64,000 nt of DNA from Streptomyces brasiliensis (GCF_014647875.1 NZ_BMQA01000002.1:1-64000), one strand, 5' to 3'; counted from the stretch's first letter, positions 35,535 through 44,314 are shown. A program made the numbers and translations. Notes: generated by a model from the letters alone, not told the origin.

Positions 35535-36881
35535 GTGGGCACCGAGACCGTGCGGGCGGGGGCGGCCGACGCGACCGCGGACCGGCGGCGCGAGCAACGC
35601 GGCTGGTACTTCTACGACTGGGCGTGCTCCGTCTATTCGACGAGCGTCCTGACCGTGTTCCTGGGCCCCTATCTGACGTCGGTGGCCAAGTCGGCGGCGG
35701 ACGCGGACGGGTTCGTGCATCCGCTGGGCATTCCGGTCCGGGCGGGGTCCTTCTTCGCCTACTCGGTGTCCCTGTCGGTGATCGTGGCGATCGTGGTGAT
35801 GCCCCTGGTGGGCAGCGCGGCCGACCGCACCGGACGCAAGAAGCCTCTGCTCGGGGCGGCCGCATACACGGGTGCCGCGGCGACGACGGGCATGTTCTTC
35901 CTCGACGGCGACCGCTATCTGCTGGGCGGGGTGCTGCTGGTCGTCGCGAACGCGGCCCAGTCCGTGGCGACGATGCTCTACAACTCCTATCTGCCGCAGA
36001 TCGCGCCGCCCGAGGAACGCGACGCGGTCTCCTCCCGCGGCTGGGCGTTCGGTTACGCGGCCGGCTCCCTGGTTCTGGTCGTCAACCTCGTCCTCTACAC
36101 CGCGCACGACAGTTTCGGTCTCTCGGAGACGGCCGCGGTCCGGATCTGCCTGGCGTCGGCCGGTCTGTGGTGGGGCGCCTTCACGCTCGTACCGCTGCGG
36201 CGGCTGCGGGACCGGCGTGCCACGGCGGCCACGGCGACGGCCACCGGGCTGCGGCAGCTCGCGGCGACGGTCCGCGACATGCGCCGGCACCCGCTGACGC
36301 TCTCCTTCCTGCTGGCGTACCTCATCTACAACGACGGCATCCAGACGGTGATCTCGCAGGCGTCGGTCTACGGCTCGGAGGAGCTGGGCCTCGGGCAGTC
36401 GACGCTCATCGGGGCCGTGCTCCTGGTGCAGGTGCTCGCCGTCGCGGGCGCGCTGGCGATGGGGCGGCTGGCGGTGATCTACGGCGCGAAACGCACGATC
36501 CTCGGGTCCCTGATCGCCTGGACGCTCACGCTGGCAGCCGGGTACTTCCTGCCGGCCGGGGCGCCGTTCTGGTTCTTCGTGCTGGCCGCCGGGATCGGAC
36601 TGGTGCTCGGCGGGAGCCAGGCACTGTCCCGGTCACTGTTCTCGCATCTCGTCCCGCCGGGTAAGGAGGCCGAGTACTTCTCGGCGTACGAGATGAGCGA
36701 CCGCGGCATGAGCTGGCTGGGCCCGCTGCTGTTCGGTGTGACATACCAGCTGACCGGTAGCTACCGCTCCGCGATCCTCTCGCTGGTGGCCTTCTTCGTC
36801 ATCGGGTTCGTGCTGCTCGCACGGGTTCCGGTGCGCAGGGCGATCGGGGACGCGGGCAACCCCGTCCCGGAGAAGATCTAG
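35535..36881 (+). CDS. MFS transporter, UMF1/Atg22-like
   Basis: The 448-residue protein has about 12 helices. The N-terminal WYFYDWACSVYSTSVLTVFL and GSAADRTGRKKPLLG, and NSYLPQIAPPEERDAVSSRG near 155, place it in the UMF1 (vacuole effluxer Atg22-like) group, whose bacterial substrates are unknown. GTG 35535 is preceded by AGGGCAGGG. It is the last gene of the YczE-GDPD-MFS run. The C-terminal end is followed by an imperfect hairpin around 36915-36942. Confidence 0.9.
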   Translation: MGTETVRAGAADATADRRREQRGWYFYDWACSVYSTSVLTVFLGPYLTSVAKSAADADGFVHPLGIPVRAGSFFAYSVSLSVIVAIVVMPLVGSAADRTGRKKPLLGAAAYTGAAATTGMFFLDGDRYLLGGVLLVVANAAQSVATMLYNSYLPQIAPPEERDAVSSRGWAFGYAAGSLVLVVNLVLYTAHDSFGLSETAAVRICLASAGLWWGAFTLVPLRRLRDRRATAATATATGLRQLAATVRDMRRHPLTLSFLLAYLIYNDGIQTVISQASVYGSEELGLGQSTLIGAVLLVQVLAVAGALAMGRLAVIYGAKRTILGSLIAWTLTLAAGYFLPAGAPFWFFVLAAGIGLVLGGSQALSRSLFSHLVPPGKEAEYFSAYEMSDRGMSWLGPLLFGVTYQLTGSYRSAILSLVAFFVIGFVLLARVPVRRAIGDAGNPVPEKI

Positions 36882-36978
36882 CGCTGATTTAGCGCTCAAC
36901 ACGAAAGGGCGGTAGTGTACGCGTTTGGCCTGCCAGGCGTACCGTTACTGCGCGTCAAAGATGCCGCAACGCTGGGTG

Positions 36979-36996
36979 ACATCTGCTAGCAGATGT
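36979..36996. promoter_or_regulatory. Perfect 18-bp palindrome upstream of rbpA
   Basis: acatctgctagcagatgt is fully palindromic and lies about 77 bp upstream of the -35 element of the SigR-type rbpA promoter. It could be a regulator binding site. No matching regulator is encoded beside it. Confidence 0.45.
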
Positions 36997-37072
36997 GACA
37001 AACCGGGCGCCGGTGGGTACAACAAGGGGCGGCTACGACGGCGACGCATGACCCGGAACGGGATTCGGAACG

Positions 37073-37098
37073 GGAATCTTTACCGCCGACCGGACGTT
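37073..37098 (+). promoter_or_regulatory. SigR-type promoter of rbpA
   Basis: GGAAT at 37073-37077 and GTT at 37096-37098 are separated by exactly 18 bases. This fits the streptomycete SigR consensus GGAAT-N18-GTT. rbpA is an established member of the thiol-stress SigR regulon. The start codon lies about 62 bp downstream. Confidence 0.88.
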
Positions 37099-37159
37099 GA
37101 CCGGATGACGACGACAGCGACACCTGTCCTGTGGGCGACAAGCCCGGGAGGCACGATTC

Positions 37160-37534
37160 ATGAGTGAGCGAGCTCTTCGCGGTACGCGCCTCGTGGTGAC
37201 CAGCTACGAGACGGACCGCGGCATCGACCTGGCCCCGCGCCAGGCCGTGGAGTACGCATGCGAGAAGGGGCACCGCTTCGAGATGCCCTTCTCGGTCGAG
37301 GCGGAGATTCCGCCGGAGTGGGAGTGCAAGGTCTGCGGTGCCCAGGCACTCCTGGTGGACGGCGACGGACCTGAGGAGAAGAAGGCCAAGCCGGCGCGTA
37401 CGCATTGGGACATGCTGATGGAGCGGCGCACCCGTGAGGAGCTCGAAGAGGTCCTCGAGGAGCGCCTCGCCGTTCTGCGCTCCGGGGCGATGAACATCGC
37501 TGTTCACCCCCGGGACAGCCGCAAGAGCGCCTAG
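37160..37534 (+). CDS. rbpA: RNA polymerase-binding protein RbpA
   Basis: The 124-residue protein is RbpA, which binds RNA polymerase and the principal sigma factor HrdB/SigA and promotes open-complex formation. It contains the RbpA core with ACEKGHRFEMPFSVEAEIP and WECKVCG (Cys/His set of the structural zinc or disulfide site, residues 34-59). A basic linker KAKPARTHWDMLMERRT precedes the C-terminal sigma-interacting helix ELEEVLEERLAVLR. GGGAGG lies 9 nt before ATG 37160. The upstream SigR promoter agrees with induction by disulfide stress. It is monocistronic, closed by a strong terminator. Confidence 0.97.
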   Translation: MSERALRGTRLVVTSYETDRGIDLAPRQAVEYACEKGHRFEMPFSVEAEIPPEWECKVCGAQALLVDGDGPEEKKAKPARTHWDMLMERRTREELEEVLEERLAVLRSGAMNIAVHPRDSRKSA

Positions 37535-37565
37535 CGCGGAGCCGGCTGCACGACGCGTGATCAAT

Positions 37566-37610
37566 CGTGGGCGCCGTACGTCATCCCGACGTACGGCGCC
37601 CACGGTTTTT
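37566..37610 (+). terminator. Intrinsic terminator of rbpA
   Basis: A perfect 16-bp stem (37566-37581 and 37589-37604) with a 7-nt loop is followed by gttttt. It is a textbook rho-independent terminator for rbpA. On the other strand it can also serve the convergent fxsA gene. Confidence 0.93.
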
Positions 37611-37660
37611 CGTCGTGCGCGGACGCGGCGCCCTCGTCAGGACGACCCCGGCAGCCGGTC

Positions 37661-38224
37661 TCAGCGGGTCAGCGGCGGGCGCTGCTCGCGCGGAGCGCCG
37701 CCGGCTTCGCCCCGGTCGTCCCGGACGACCTCACCTTGGACGATCTTCCCGTCGGGACGGTGAATGCGAGCCTGCTGAAAGGCGTCTCCGAGGGAGCCGG
37801 GTGCCGCCTGCCGCAGCTTGCGCTCGACGGTACGTTCCGTGATGCGGCTCAGCGCCTTCTGCAGTGGCGGGATCAGGAGCAGCAGGCCCATCCCGTCCGA
37901 GATCAGGCCGGGGATGATCAGCAGCAGCCCGCCGAGCATCAGAAAGCCGTTGCCGCCCGCGCGCTCCGGGGAGCCACCGCGCTGGAGGGCCTCGTTGAGG
38001 TTCTGGAACGCGCGCCGGCCGGCCCGCTTGACGACCACGGAACCGGCGACGAGACCGGCCACCAGCAGCAGGAACACGGTCAGGCCGCCCGCCGCGCCCG
38101 CAACCACGGTCAGCAGCCAGATCTCCAGCACGAGCCACACGGCGATGCCCAGCGGCAGGAACGTACGCAGCCGCGAGCGCCGGGGCCGGACGGAGGGCTG
38201 AGGGGTGGGAGCGCCAGTCGTCAT
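37661..38224 (-). CDS. fxsA: FxsA-family membrane protein
   Basis: The 187-residue protein has the FxsA domain with three or four helices (LPLGIAVWLVLEIWLLTVVA, TVFLLLVAGLVAGSVVV) and the signature NGFLMLGGLLLIIPGLISDG near 92-111. FxsA in E. coli suppresses F-exclusion of phage T7; its normal role is unknown. A basic, proline-rich cytoplasmic tail of about 60 residues follows. It starts at ATG 38224 and lies 47 nt after the ppm1-like gene on the same strand, so the two may be co-transcribed. Confidence 0.93.
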   Translation of the reverse strand: MTTGAPTPQPSVRPRRSRLRTFLPLGIAVWLVLEIWLLTVVAGAAGGLTVFLLLVAGLVAGSVVVKRAGRRAFQNLNEALQRGGSPERAGGNGFLMLGGLLLIIPGLISDGMGLLLLIPPLQKALSRITERTVERKLRQAAPGSLGDAFQQARIHRPDGKIVQGEVVRDDRGEAGGAPREQRPPLTR

Positions 38225-38271
38225 GCTCCCAGTGTGCCTGGGCATGGCTCGGTCCGGGACAAGGGGCCCGG

Positions 38272-39066
38272 CTACCGCCGTCCGGGGCGGCGGGCGATCT
38301 TCGTGAGCCGCTCTCCCACGCCCCACGACGTCACGCGCCACAGCGCCTCGACTACGATGTCACGGCTCATCTTGGAGTCGCCGTGCTCGCGCTCCACGAA
38401 GGTGATCGGGACCTCGACCACGTGGTAGCCGGCCTTGACCGCGCGGCGGGCCAGGTCGACCTGGAAGCAGTAGCCCTGGGAGGCGACCTCGTCGAGGCCG
38501 AGACCCTCGAGGGTCTCGCGGCGGAACGCGCGGTAGCCGCCGGTCACGTCCCGGATCGGCACGTCGAGCATGAGCCGCGAGTAGGTGCTGCCGCCGCGGG
38601 AGAGGAACTCCCGGCTCCTGGGCCAGTTCACGACACGACCGCCGGGCACCCAGCGGGAGCCGAGCACGAGGTCGGCGCCCTTGAGTGCGGTGAGCAGCCG
38701 GGGCAGTTCCTCGGGCTGGTGGGAGCCGTCGGCGTCCATCTCGACCAGCACGCCGTAGCCGTGCTCCAGGCCCCAGCGGAACCCTGCGAGGTAGGCGGCG
38801 CCGAGGCCCTCCTTGCCCTTGCGGTGCAGCACCTGGACGTGGTCGTCCTCGGCGGCGAGTTCGTCGGCGAGCTTGCCCGTGCCGTCGGGGCTGTTGTCGT
38901 CCGCCACGAGGACATGGGCCTCGGGGACGGCCCTGCGCACCCGGCCGACGATGGACTTGATGTTCTCGGCCTCGTTGTACGTCGGAATGATCACCAAGGC
39001 GGTGCCGAGGGGGCCGAACCGCCTCCCCCGGTCCTGTGCCGCGAGGGTCCCGTCGCCGTCGTTCAC
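38272..39066 (-). CDS. ppm1: Polyprenol-phosphate mannose synthase (Ppm1-like GT2)
   Basis: The 264-residue GT2 enzyme has VIIPTYNEAENI at 25-36, VLVADDNSPDGTG near 52, VEMDADGSHQPEELP (DXD) near 108, and the C-terminal TFVEREHGDSKMS typical of dolichol-phosphate mannose synthases. It transfers mannose from GDP-mannose to polyprenol phosphate at the cytoplasmic membrane. In S. coelicolor, Ppm1 supplies protein O-mannosylation and phage receptor glycosylation. No C-terminal membrane domain is present, as in S. coelicolor. Start GTG 39066. Confidence 0.92.
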   Translation of the reverse strand: MNDGDGTLAAQDRGRRFGPLGTALVIIPTYNEAENIKSIVGRVRRAVPEAHVLVADDNSPDGTGKLADELAAEDDHVQVLHRKGKEGLGAAYLAGFRWGLEHGYGVLVEMDADGSHQPEELPRLLTALKGADLVLGSRWVPGGRVVNWPRSREFLSRGGSTYSRLMLDVPIRDVTGGYRAFRRETLEGLGLDEVASQGYCFQVDLARRAVKAGYHVVEVPITFVEREHGDSKMSRDIVVEALWRVTSWGVGERLTKIARRPGRR

Positions 39067-39600
39067 TGCTGCCCCTTCGTGTCGTACGCAGGGGTCCACC
39101 ATAGTGGCCGCGGCCTGCGATGACGTGACAGCGCGTGCGAACGGTGGTGTCGATTCCGCAAGAGCGGGGTAAGAGTGCACGGTTTCGTCGTGTGCGTCCC
39201 CTGCGGAGGGAGGCCCGGCGCCCTTCGGGCCGACCTGGGACCCGCTGGCTGCGGGTCGACCGAAAGCCGTTGTCTACTGAGCGTCCGGGCCCCACCCGGG
39301 TCACACCTTCCCGACCGGCCGGAACTTCCCTCGTCGGCGCGGGCGCTGAGCCTGGCTCCCAGCGACGGTGCCCCGTGCGGCACACCGTCCCTGACCCAGC
39401 GGCGCTGCGACGAGTTGCGCGGAGGTTCTCCGGTCGGGCGTCCGGTGGTGGACTCGGCCGAACCTACCGGCCCCCTGCTGCTGGCTGTCAACAGCCGTTT
39501 GACCTGCGGAGATTCCCTCCCCTTCCTGGTCACCGCGGAGGATACGCAGGTCGCGCGACGATGCGGCGCGGGATGATCGACTCTGCGCCACCCCGGGAGA
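39067..39600. other. 534-bp region with one doubtful reading frame
   Basis: Between the ppm1-like and amidohydrolase genes (both minus) the only long plus-strand frame with a start is 39175-39576. The minus strand must hold the ppm1 promoter. A small hairpin ggcccg...cgggcc lies near 39210-39230. Third-position GC is lower than in the flanking genes, which argues against strong coding. Confidence 0.4.
39175..39576 (+). CDS. Doubtful hypothetical protein
   Basis: From GTG 39175 a 133-residue frame can be read. It has no recognisable domain, many Arg, Pro and Ser residues and six cysteines. Third-position GC looks like roughly 75-80%, well below the 90% or more of neighbours, and no ribosome site precedes the start. 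It might be a real lineage-specific gene or a fortuitous frame in an untranslated region. Confidence 0.25.
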   Translation: MHGFVVCVPCGGRPGALRADLGPAGCGSTESRCLLSVRAPPGSHLPDRPELPSSARALSLAPSDGAPCGTPSLTQRRCDELRGGSPVGRPVVDSAEPTGPLLLAVNSRLTCGDSLPFLVTAEDTQVARRCGAG

Positions 39601-41217
39601 TCACTCGCCCGGCCCTACGAACACCGTCCGTCCGCCGACCACTGTTCGCAGACAGCGCGGCAGGTCGTGGCCGGGGGTCAGATCGGGCAGGCCGGGGGTG
39701 CCGGAGCGCGGATCGGTCGACCAGCGCGCGACACGGTCGTCGGGGGCCTGGACCACGAGTTCGTCGGTGCGCCACACCGCGTAGTCCGCGGGCGCGCCGG
39801 GCACCAGGACGCCCGCGTCGTCCCGGCCGACGGCCCGCCAGCCGCCGCGCGTGTGCGCGGTGAACGCGGCGCGTACGGAGACCCGGTGCTCGGGCGTGCG
39901 GTGGAAGGCGGCCGCGCGGACCGTGCCCCACGGGTCGAGCGGGGTGACCGGGCTGTCGGAGCCGAAGGCGAGCGGAACGCCCGCCCTCAGCAGGGCCGCG
40001 AAGGGGTTGAGCGTGCGGGCCCGCTCAGCGCCCAGACGGTCGGCGTACATGCCGTCCTGGCCGCCCCACAGCGCGTCGAAGGCGGGCTGGACGGAGGCGG
40101 TCAGGCCGAGTTCGGCGAAGGCGGCGATGGTCTCGGGAGTGAGCATCTCGGCGTGTTCGACGCGGTGGCGGGCGGCGCGGACGCGGGCGAGGCCGACCTT
40201 CTCGGCGGCGGCGCGCACGCCCTCGACGACGGCGCTGACGGCGGCGTCACCGATCGCGTGGAACCCGGCCTGGAGTCCCCCCTCCGTGCAGGCGACGACA
40301 TGGGCGGCGACGGCGGCCGCGTGGAGGTAGGCGGTGCCGGTGTGGTCGGCGTCGGCGTACGGCTGATGCAGACAGGCGGTGTGCGAGCCGAGGGCGCCGT
40401 CGACGAAGAGGTCGCCCGCGGCCCCGACGGCGCCCAGTTCCCGGGCCTTGTCGATGTCCTGGTCCGCCCAGTAGCCGATCACCCGGGGTGCGGGCACCTC
40501 CCGCGCCAGCCGCAGCAGGCCGGTGAAGTCGTCCTCGGAGGAGATCTTCGGCCCGCCGCACTCATGGACGGAGCCGATGCCCAGGGAGGCCGCGTGCGCG
40601 AGGGCGGCGCGCTGGGCCTCGGCGCGCTGGGCGGGAGTGACGGCGGCGAACGCGGCGGCGCGTACGGCGTGGTGGGCGTCGCGGGTGAGCGGCAGGCCGT
40701 CGGAGAAGCCGGCCTTGCCGCGGACGCCGGGTGCCAGATCCAGCAGCGCGGTGGTGACGACGGCGGAGTGGACGTCGATCCGGCTCAGATACAGCGGGCG
40801 TCCGCCGGTGATCTCGTCGAGCTCGTCCCGGCGCGGTGCCCGGCCCCCGGGCCAGCGGGCGGCGTCCCAGCCGTGCCCGAGCAGGACGCGGTCGTCGGGG
40901 CGGGCCGCGGCGAAGTCCCGCACGAGGGCCAGCGCCGCGTCCAAGGAGGGCGCGTCGGACAGGTCGAGGCCGGTGAGGGCGAGGCCGGTCGACGTGGTGT
41001 GCACGTGGGCGTCGGTGAACGCCGGGGTGACCAGGGCCCCGTCGAGATCGACGACCTCGTCGACGCCGTCCGCGAACGCGTCGGCGGCCCCCTCTGAGCC
41101 GACCCACGCCACCTGGCCGCGCTCCACCACCATCGCGGTGGCGAAGGGATCGGCCGGGCTGTGGACCTCTCCACGGCGGAGCAGGACGGTCTGCGGCTGG
41201 TCGGTGCGCTCACTCAT
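39601..41217 (-). CDS. Amidohydrolase family 3 (YtcJ-like)
   Basis: The 538-residue metal-dependent hydrolase has the N-terminal beta-sandwich start, TDAHVHTTSTGLAL near 68 (H-x-H), an IDVHSAVV segment near 145, HAIGDAAV near 317, ARHRVEHAEML near 345 and FGSDSPVTPLDPW near 412 (the metal or catalytic Asp). These match YtcJ/N-substituted formamide deformylase-type enzymes with a binuclear metal site. The true substrate is unknown. It is on the same strand as, and 127 nt downstream of, the Lrp/AsnC regulator. Confidence 0.93.
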   Translation of the reverse strand: MSERTDQPQTVLLRRGEVHSPADPFATAMVVERGQVAWVGSEGAADAFADGVDEVVDLDGALVTPAFTDAHVHTTSTGLALTGLDLSDAPSLDAALALVRDFAAARPDDRVLLGHGWDAARWPGGRAPRRDELDEITGGRPLYLSRIDVHSAVVTTALLDLAPGVRGKAGFSDGLPLTRDAHHAVRAAAFAAVTPAQRAEAQRAALAHAASLGIGSVHECGGPKISSEDDFTGLLRLAREVPAPRVIGYWADQDIDKARELGAVGAAGDLFVDGALGSHTACLHQPYADADHTGTAYLHAAAVAAHVVACTEGGLQAGFHAIGDAAVSAVVEGVRAAAEKVGLARVRAARHRVEHAEMLTPETIAAFAELGLTASVQPAFDALWGGQDGMYADRLGAERARTLNPFAALLRAGVPLAFGSDSPVTPLDPWGTVRAAAFHRTPEHRVSVRAAFTAHTRGGWRAVGRDDAGVLVPGAPADYAVWRTDELVVQAPDDRVARWSTDPRSGTPGLPDLTPGHDLPRCLRTVVGGRTVFVGPGE

Positions 41218-41344
41218 GACGTCAGTTTCTCGTGCCGAGCCGCCGGAACCGCACCTGGGGCCGGTCAGGACGGCACCGGGTGCTGCCGGCAGTGCCCGCC
41301 CTCCCCCGTCACCCAGCGGAACGACCGCCCACAGCGGCCGGCAC

Positions 41345-41785
41345 TCAAATGCGAGGCGGGCGGGCCTCGTACGGCGTGGACAGCACGACCGTCGTCCGCG
41401 TCGACACCCCCGCCAGCGACCTCAACCGGGCCAGCAGTTCCTCCAGTTCGTGCGGCGTGGCCACCCGTACCTTGAGGATGTAGTTCTCGTCGCCGGCGAC
41501 GCTGTGGCAGGCCTCGATCTCGGGGACGTCGGCCAGACGGTCCGCGATGTCGTCGGGTGCACTGGGGTCGAACGGTTTCACCGAGATGAAGGCCGTCATG
41601 GCCAGCCCCACGGCCTCGGGGTCGACGACCGCGGCATACCCGCGGATCACGCCGCGTTGTTCCAGCCGGCGCACCCGCTGGTGCACGGCCGACGTGGACA
41701 GCCCAGTGGCCTTGCCCAGGTCTGTGTAGCTCATCCGCCCGTCCTTGACGAGCAGCTGCACGATTTGACGGTCCAGCTCCTCCAT
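41345..41785 (-). CDS. Lrp/AsnC-family transcriptional regulator
   Basis: The 146-residue protein begins at ATG 41785 (MEELDRQIVQLLVKDGRMSY). The HTH follows (TDLGKATGLSTSAVHQRVRR), then a RAM ligand domain with GDENYILKVRVAT. Length is standard, so the longer upstream frame is not used. Such regulators sense amino acids and work as octamers. It is divergent from the 145-residue protein gene, with 268 bp between them. An imperfect site acctg-N7-caggt lies at 41823-41839 in front of its start. Confidence 0.94.
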   Translation of the reverse strand: MEELDRQIVQLLVKDGRMSYTDLGKATGLSTSAVHQRVRRLEQRGVIRGYAAVVDPEAVGLAMTAFISVKPFDPSAPDDIADRLADVPEIEACHSVAGDENYILKVRVATPHELEELLARLRSLAGVSTRTTVVLSTPYEARPPRI

Positions 41786-42053
41786 GGCGCCAAAACCTAC
41801 AGTGCGCCTGATCTCCTCGGATACCTGAGCACCCCAGGTCATAGCCGGTTCGTGATGTGCTCGAGAGCTGGTTGTGAGCCGCGTGGGGGACAAAACGGCC
41901 GCACCGGGCACCTGCGGTCGGCATGTGACGAACGCCACAGCCTTCACGCAGGCTCCGTGATGTTCCCGTGATTACCGCCGAGAGCGGACGGGAAATGCTT
42001 GCTGTGGTCGAGGCCGCAGCGCCTTCACGGCCCAGCCCGAGGGGGAGAATCCC

Positions 42054-42491
42054 ATGCAGAGTCTTAAGCGCCCTGGTCGTACCGCGTCCAAGCGGCAGCA
42101 GCCGGTCGTCGAGCCCGAGCCGGAGGGCGCCGAACTCGACGCCTACGAGGCCGAGGAACTCGACGCGTACGACACCTTCGAGATGTACCGGGTGATCTGC
42201 CCGGACTGCGCGCAGCCCATCGCGCTGCTCGCGGACGAGGAGGTCCTGCCGGAGCACGCGCTGTGTGCCTCGCCGTGGAACCCGTTCGGCCTCACGGTCT
42301 GTGCCGGTACAGGCCGTTCCGCGAGCGAGGCCCCGTCCGCGGACGAGTCCGTCGAGCCGCAGGAGCAGGACACCGCCCTCCTGTTGACGCTTCCCCAGGG
42401 CCTGAACTGGCGGACGCAGCCCTTCTCGCACGTCGGAGGCCCGGGCTCGCGCCCGATGCGCGTCCCTGAGATGCGCCACCAGGCCGCCTGA
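42054..42491 (+). CDS. Acidic hypothetical protein with CxxC motif
   Basis: No named family was recognised. The 145-residue protein has a basic start, a Glu/Asp/Tyr-rich segment (AELDAYEAEELDAYDTFEMY, residues 25-44), then ICPDCAQPIALLADEEVLPE and HALC. CPDC plus HxxC could bind a metal ion. The rest is low in structure. GGGGGAGA precedes ATG 42054 by 6 nt, and third-position GC is high, so coding is well supported. Confidence 0.8.
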   Translation: MQSLKRPGRTASKRQQPVVEPEPEGAELDAYEAEELDAYDTFEMYRVICPDCAQPIALLADEEVLPEHALCASPWNPFGLTVCAGTGRSASEAPSADESVEPQEQDTALLLTLPQGLNWRTQPFSHVGGPGSRPMRVPEMRHQAA

Positions 42492-42781
42492 GGCCCCTGC
42501 CCGGCGCGGCACCTGGCCGCCGGGCGGTCCACGAACTCGGCTTCCCGCACCCGGAGTTGGCCACGCTTCCGGTTGCCCCATGTCGCATGGACCGGGGCAA
42601 CCGGTGGGCGGGTGCCCCACCAGCGGTACGGGACGGTCGAGGGCGGCCGACCTCCTGGGGACGTTCGGGTGAGGGTACGTCAGACCGCTCGGGGAGCCCT
42701 CGGGCGCGTGCGGACGTTCGCGAACTCACGCCCGATTGTGCTGATCGGTGACCTGGTCCGGCGCGCTCGCGTTGCCCAGGT
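42492..42781. other. Intergenic stretch without supported gene
   Basis: These 290 bases between two plus-strand genes show no biased frame and no strong hairpin. They presumably contain the 3' end of the upstream transcript and a promoter for the 80-residue protein. Confidence 0.4.
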
Positions 42782-43024
42782 ATGCCCCCCACGTACTCGG
42801 TAACCGGGCGTCAGCGCCGACTCTTCGTCCCCACGCCCGGAGACTCGGTCCAGCCGCCCCAGCACCAGGACCCGCCCATCTACCGCGACCTGATGCGCAC
42901 CTGGGCCGACCGGGGCCGCACCCTGCCGGGCCGCCACGACCCGGAATGGGTCAGGCTGGCGGCCCTCCCGGTCGCCCTGAGCCGGTTCAGCGCGCCTCAG
43001 GGCCCGCCAGATGACGGGCGATGA
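42782..43024 (+). CDS. Small hypothetical protein overlapping acyl-CoA dehydrogenase end
   Basis: The 80-residue product, starting ATG 42782, contains PPIYRDLMRTWADRGRTLPG and RHDPEWVRLAALPV, a compact conserved-looking core. The rest is proline/glutamine-rich. It has no recognised domain or membrane segment. The last 38 bases overlap the 3' end of the convergent acyl-CoA dehydrogenase gene. The ribosome site is weak, so the start is uncertain. Confidence 0.6.
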   Translation: MPPTYSVTGRQRRLFVPTPGDSVQPPQHQDPPIYRDLMRTWADRGRTLPGRHDPEWVRLAALPVALSRFSAPQGPPDDGR

Positions 43025-44159
43025 CCATCCGCTGGATCTGGTTGGTGCCCTCGACGATCTGCAGGACCTTAGCCTCGCGCATATAGCGCTCGACCGGGAA
43101 GTCGGCGGTGTAGCCGTACCCGCCGAGTATCTGGACGGCGTCGGTGGTCACCTTCATCGCCGTGTCGGTGCAGTGCAGCTTGGCCATCGCCGCCTGCCTG
43201 GCGAACGGCCGGCCCGCGTCCCGCAGCCGTGCCGCCGCCAGATACAGCGCCCGGCCCGCCTCGATCTGCGTCGCCATGTCGGCGAGCATGAAGCGCAGCC
43301 CCTGGAAGTCGGAGATCGGCCGCCCGAACTGCCGGCGCCCGGTGGCGTACGCCACCGCCTCGTCCAGCGCCGCCTGGGCCAGGCCGATCGCGCAGGCGGC
43401 GATACCGAGCCGCCCGGAGTCGAGCGCGGCCAGCGCGATGGCGAAGCCCTGGCCCTCCTCGCCGACGCGCCGCTCGTCGGGGACCCGCACGCCGTCGAAG
43501 TGGACCTGGGCGGTGGGTGAGCCCTTCATCCCCATCTTCCTCTCGGGCACCGCGCCGGTGAGCCCCTCGGCGTCGCCGGGCACCAGGAACGCGGTGATCC
43601 CGCGCGAGCCCTCCTCGCCGGTGCGGGCCATGACCGTGTAGAAGTCGGCGATCCCGCCGTGCGTGATCCAGGCCTTCGTACCGGTGATCACCCAGTGGTC
43701 GCCGTCCCGCACGGCCTTGGTGCGGAGGGACGCCGCGTCGGAGCCGGAGGACGGTTCGGACAGGCAGTAGGCGCCGAGCAGGCCGCCGCCGAGCATCGCG
43801 GGCAGGTGCTCGACCTGCTGTCCCTTGGTGCCGTAGGCGGCCAGCGCGTAGGAGGCGAGGGTGTGGACGCTCACGCCGAGGCCGACGGTGAGGCGGGCCG
43901 CGGCGAGCTCCTCGAGGACCTGGAGATAGACCTCGTACGGCTGGTCGCCGCCGCCGTACTCGGAGTCGTAGGGCAGGCCGAGCAGTCCGGACTCGGAGAG
44001 GAGCGTGAAGACCTCGCGCGGGAAGCGCCCGGCGTCCTCCTCCTCGGCGGCCTTCGGGGCGATCTCGCGCTGCGCGATGTCGCGGACGAGCGCGATCAGG
44101 TCCCGGGACTCGTCGGTGGGCAGCTGGCGCTCCACCGGCTGCTGGTCGCGGTCGGACAT
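42987..44159 (-). CDS. Acyl-CoA dehydrogenase
   Basis: The 390-residue flavoenzyme has complete family signatures. These are AYCLSEPSSGSDAASLRTKA near 130, WITHGG and GMKGSPTAQVHFDGVRVP near 200, GRRQFGRPISDFQGLRFMLA near 262, and the catalytic base in QIVEGTNQIQRMVIARHLAG near 365. It oxidises acyl-CoA to enoyl-CoA, passing electrons to ETF. Acyl specificity is not readable from sequence. It is monocistronic and divergent from the chitinase. A 14-bp palindrome about 140 bp upstream may bind a regulator. Confidence 0.95.
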   Translation of the reverse strand: MSDRDQQPVERQLPTDESRDLIALVRDIAQREIAPKAAEEEDAGRFPREVFTLLSESGLLGLPYDSEYGGGDQPYEVYLQVLEELAAARLTVGLGVSVHTLASYALAAYGTKGQQVEHLPAMLGGGLLGAYCLSEPSSGSDAASLRTKAVRDGDHWVITGTKAWITHGGIADFYTVMARTGEEGSRGITAFLVPGDAEGLTGAVPERKMGMKGSPTAQVHFDGVRVPDERRVGEEGQGFAIALAALDSGRLGIAACAIGLAQAALDEAVAYATGRRQFGRPISDFQGLRFMLADMATQIEAGRALYLAAARLRDAGRPFARQAAMAKLHCTDTAMKVTTDAVQILGGYGYTADFPVERYMREAKVLQIVEGTNQIQRMVIARHLAGPEAR

Positions 44160-44300
44160 GGCGACGGTCTCCTCCCTGTGTCGGGCACATCGGCGGACGT
44201 GCGCCCTCGGTGAGGCGGCGCCGCCTGGTCCTGCGGAGTCCGACCGGTGCGCGCTCCCGGGTCGCGGAAGCTGCTGACCAGCGGCTCTGCGCTGTGAGTA

Positions 44301-44314
44301 TGCCCGATCGGGCA
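44301..44314. promoter_or_regulatory. 14-bp palindrome between acyl-CoA dehydrogenase and chitinase genes
   Basis: tgcccgatcgggca is perfectly palindromic and sits in the 332-bp divergent region, nearer to the acyl-CoA dehydrogenase gene. It is a candidate operator for a regulator of that gene. No regulator is directly adjacent. Confidence 0.4.
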
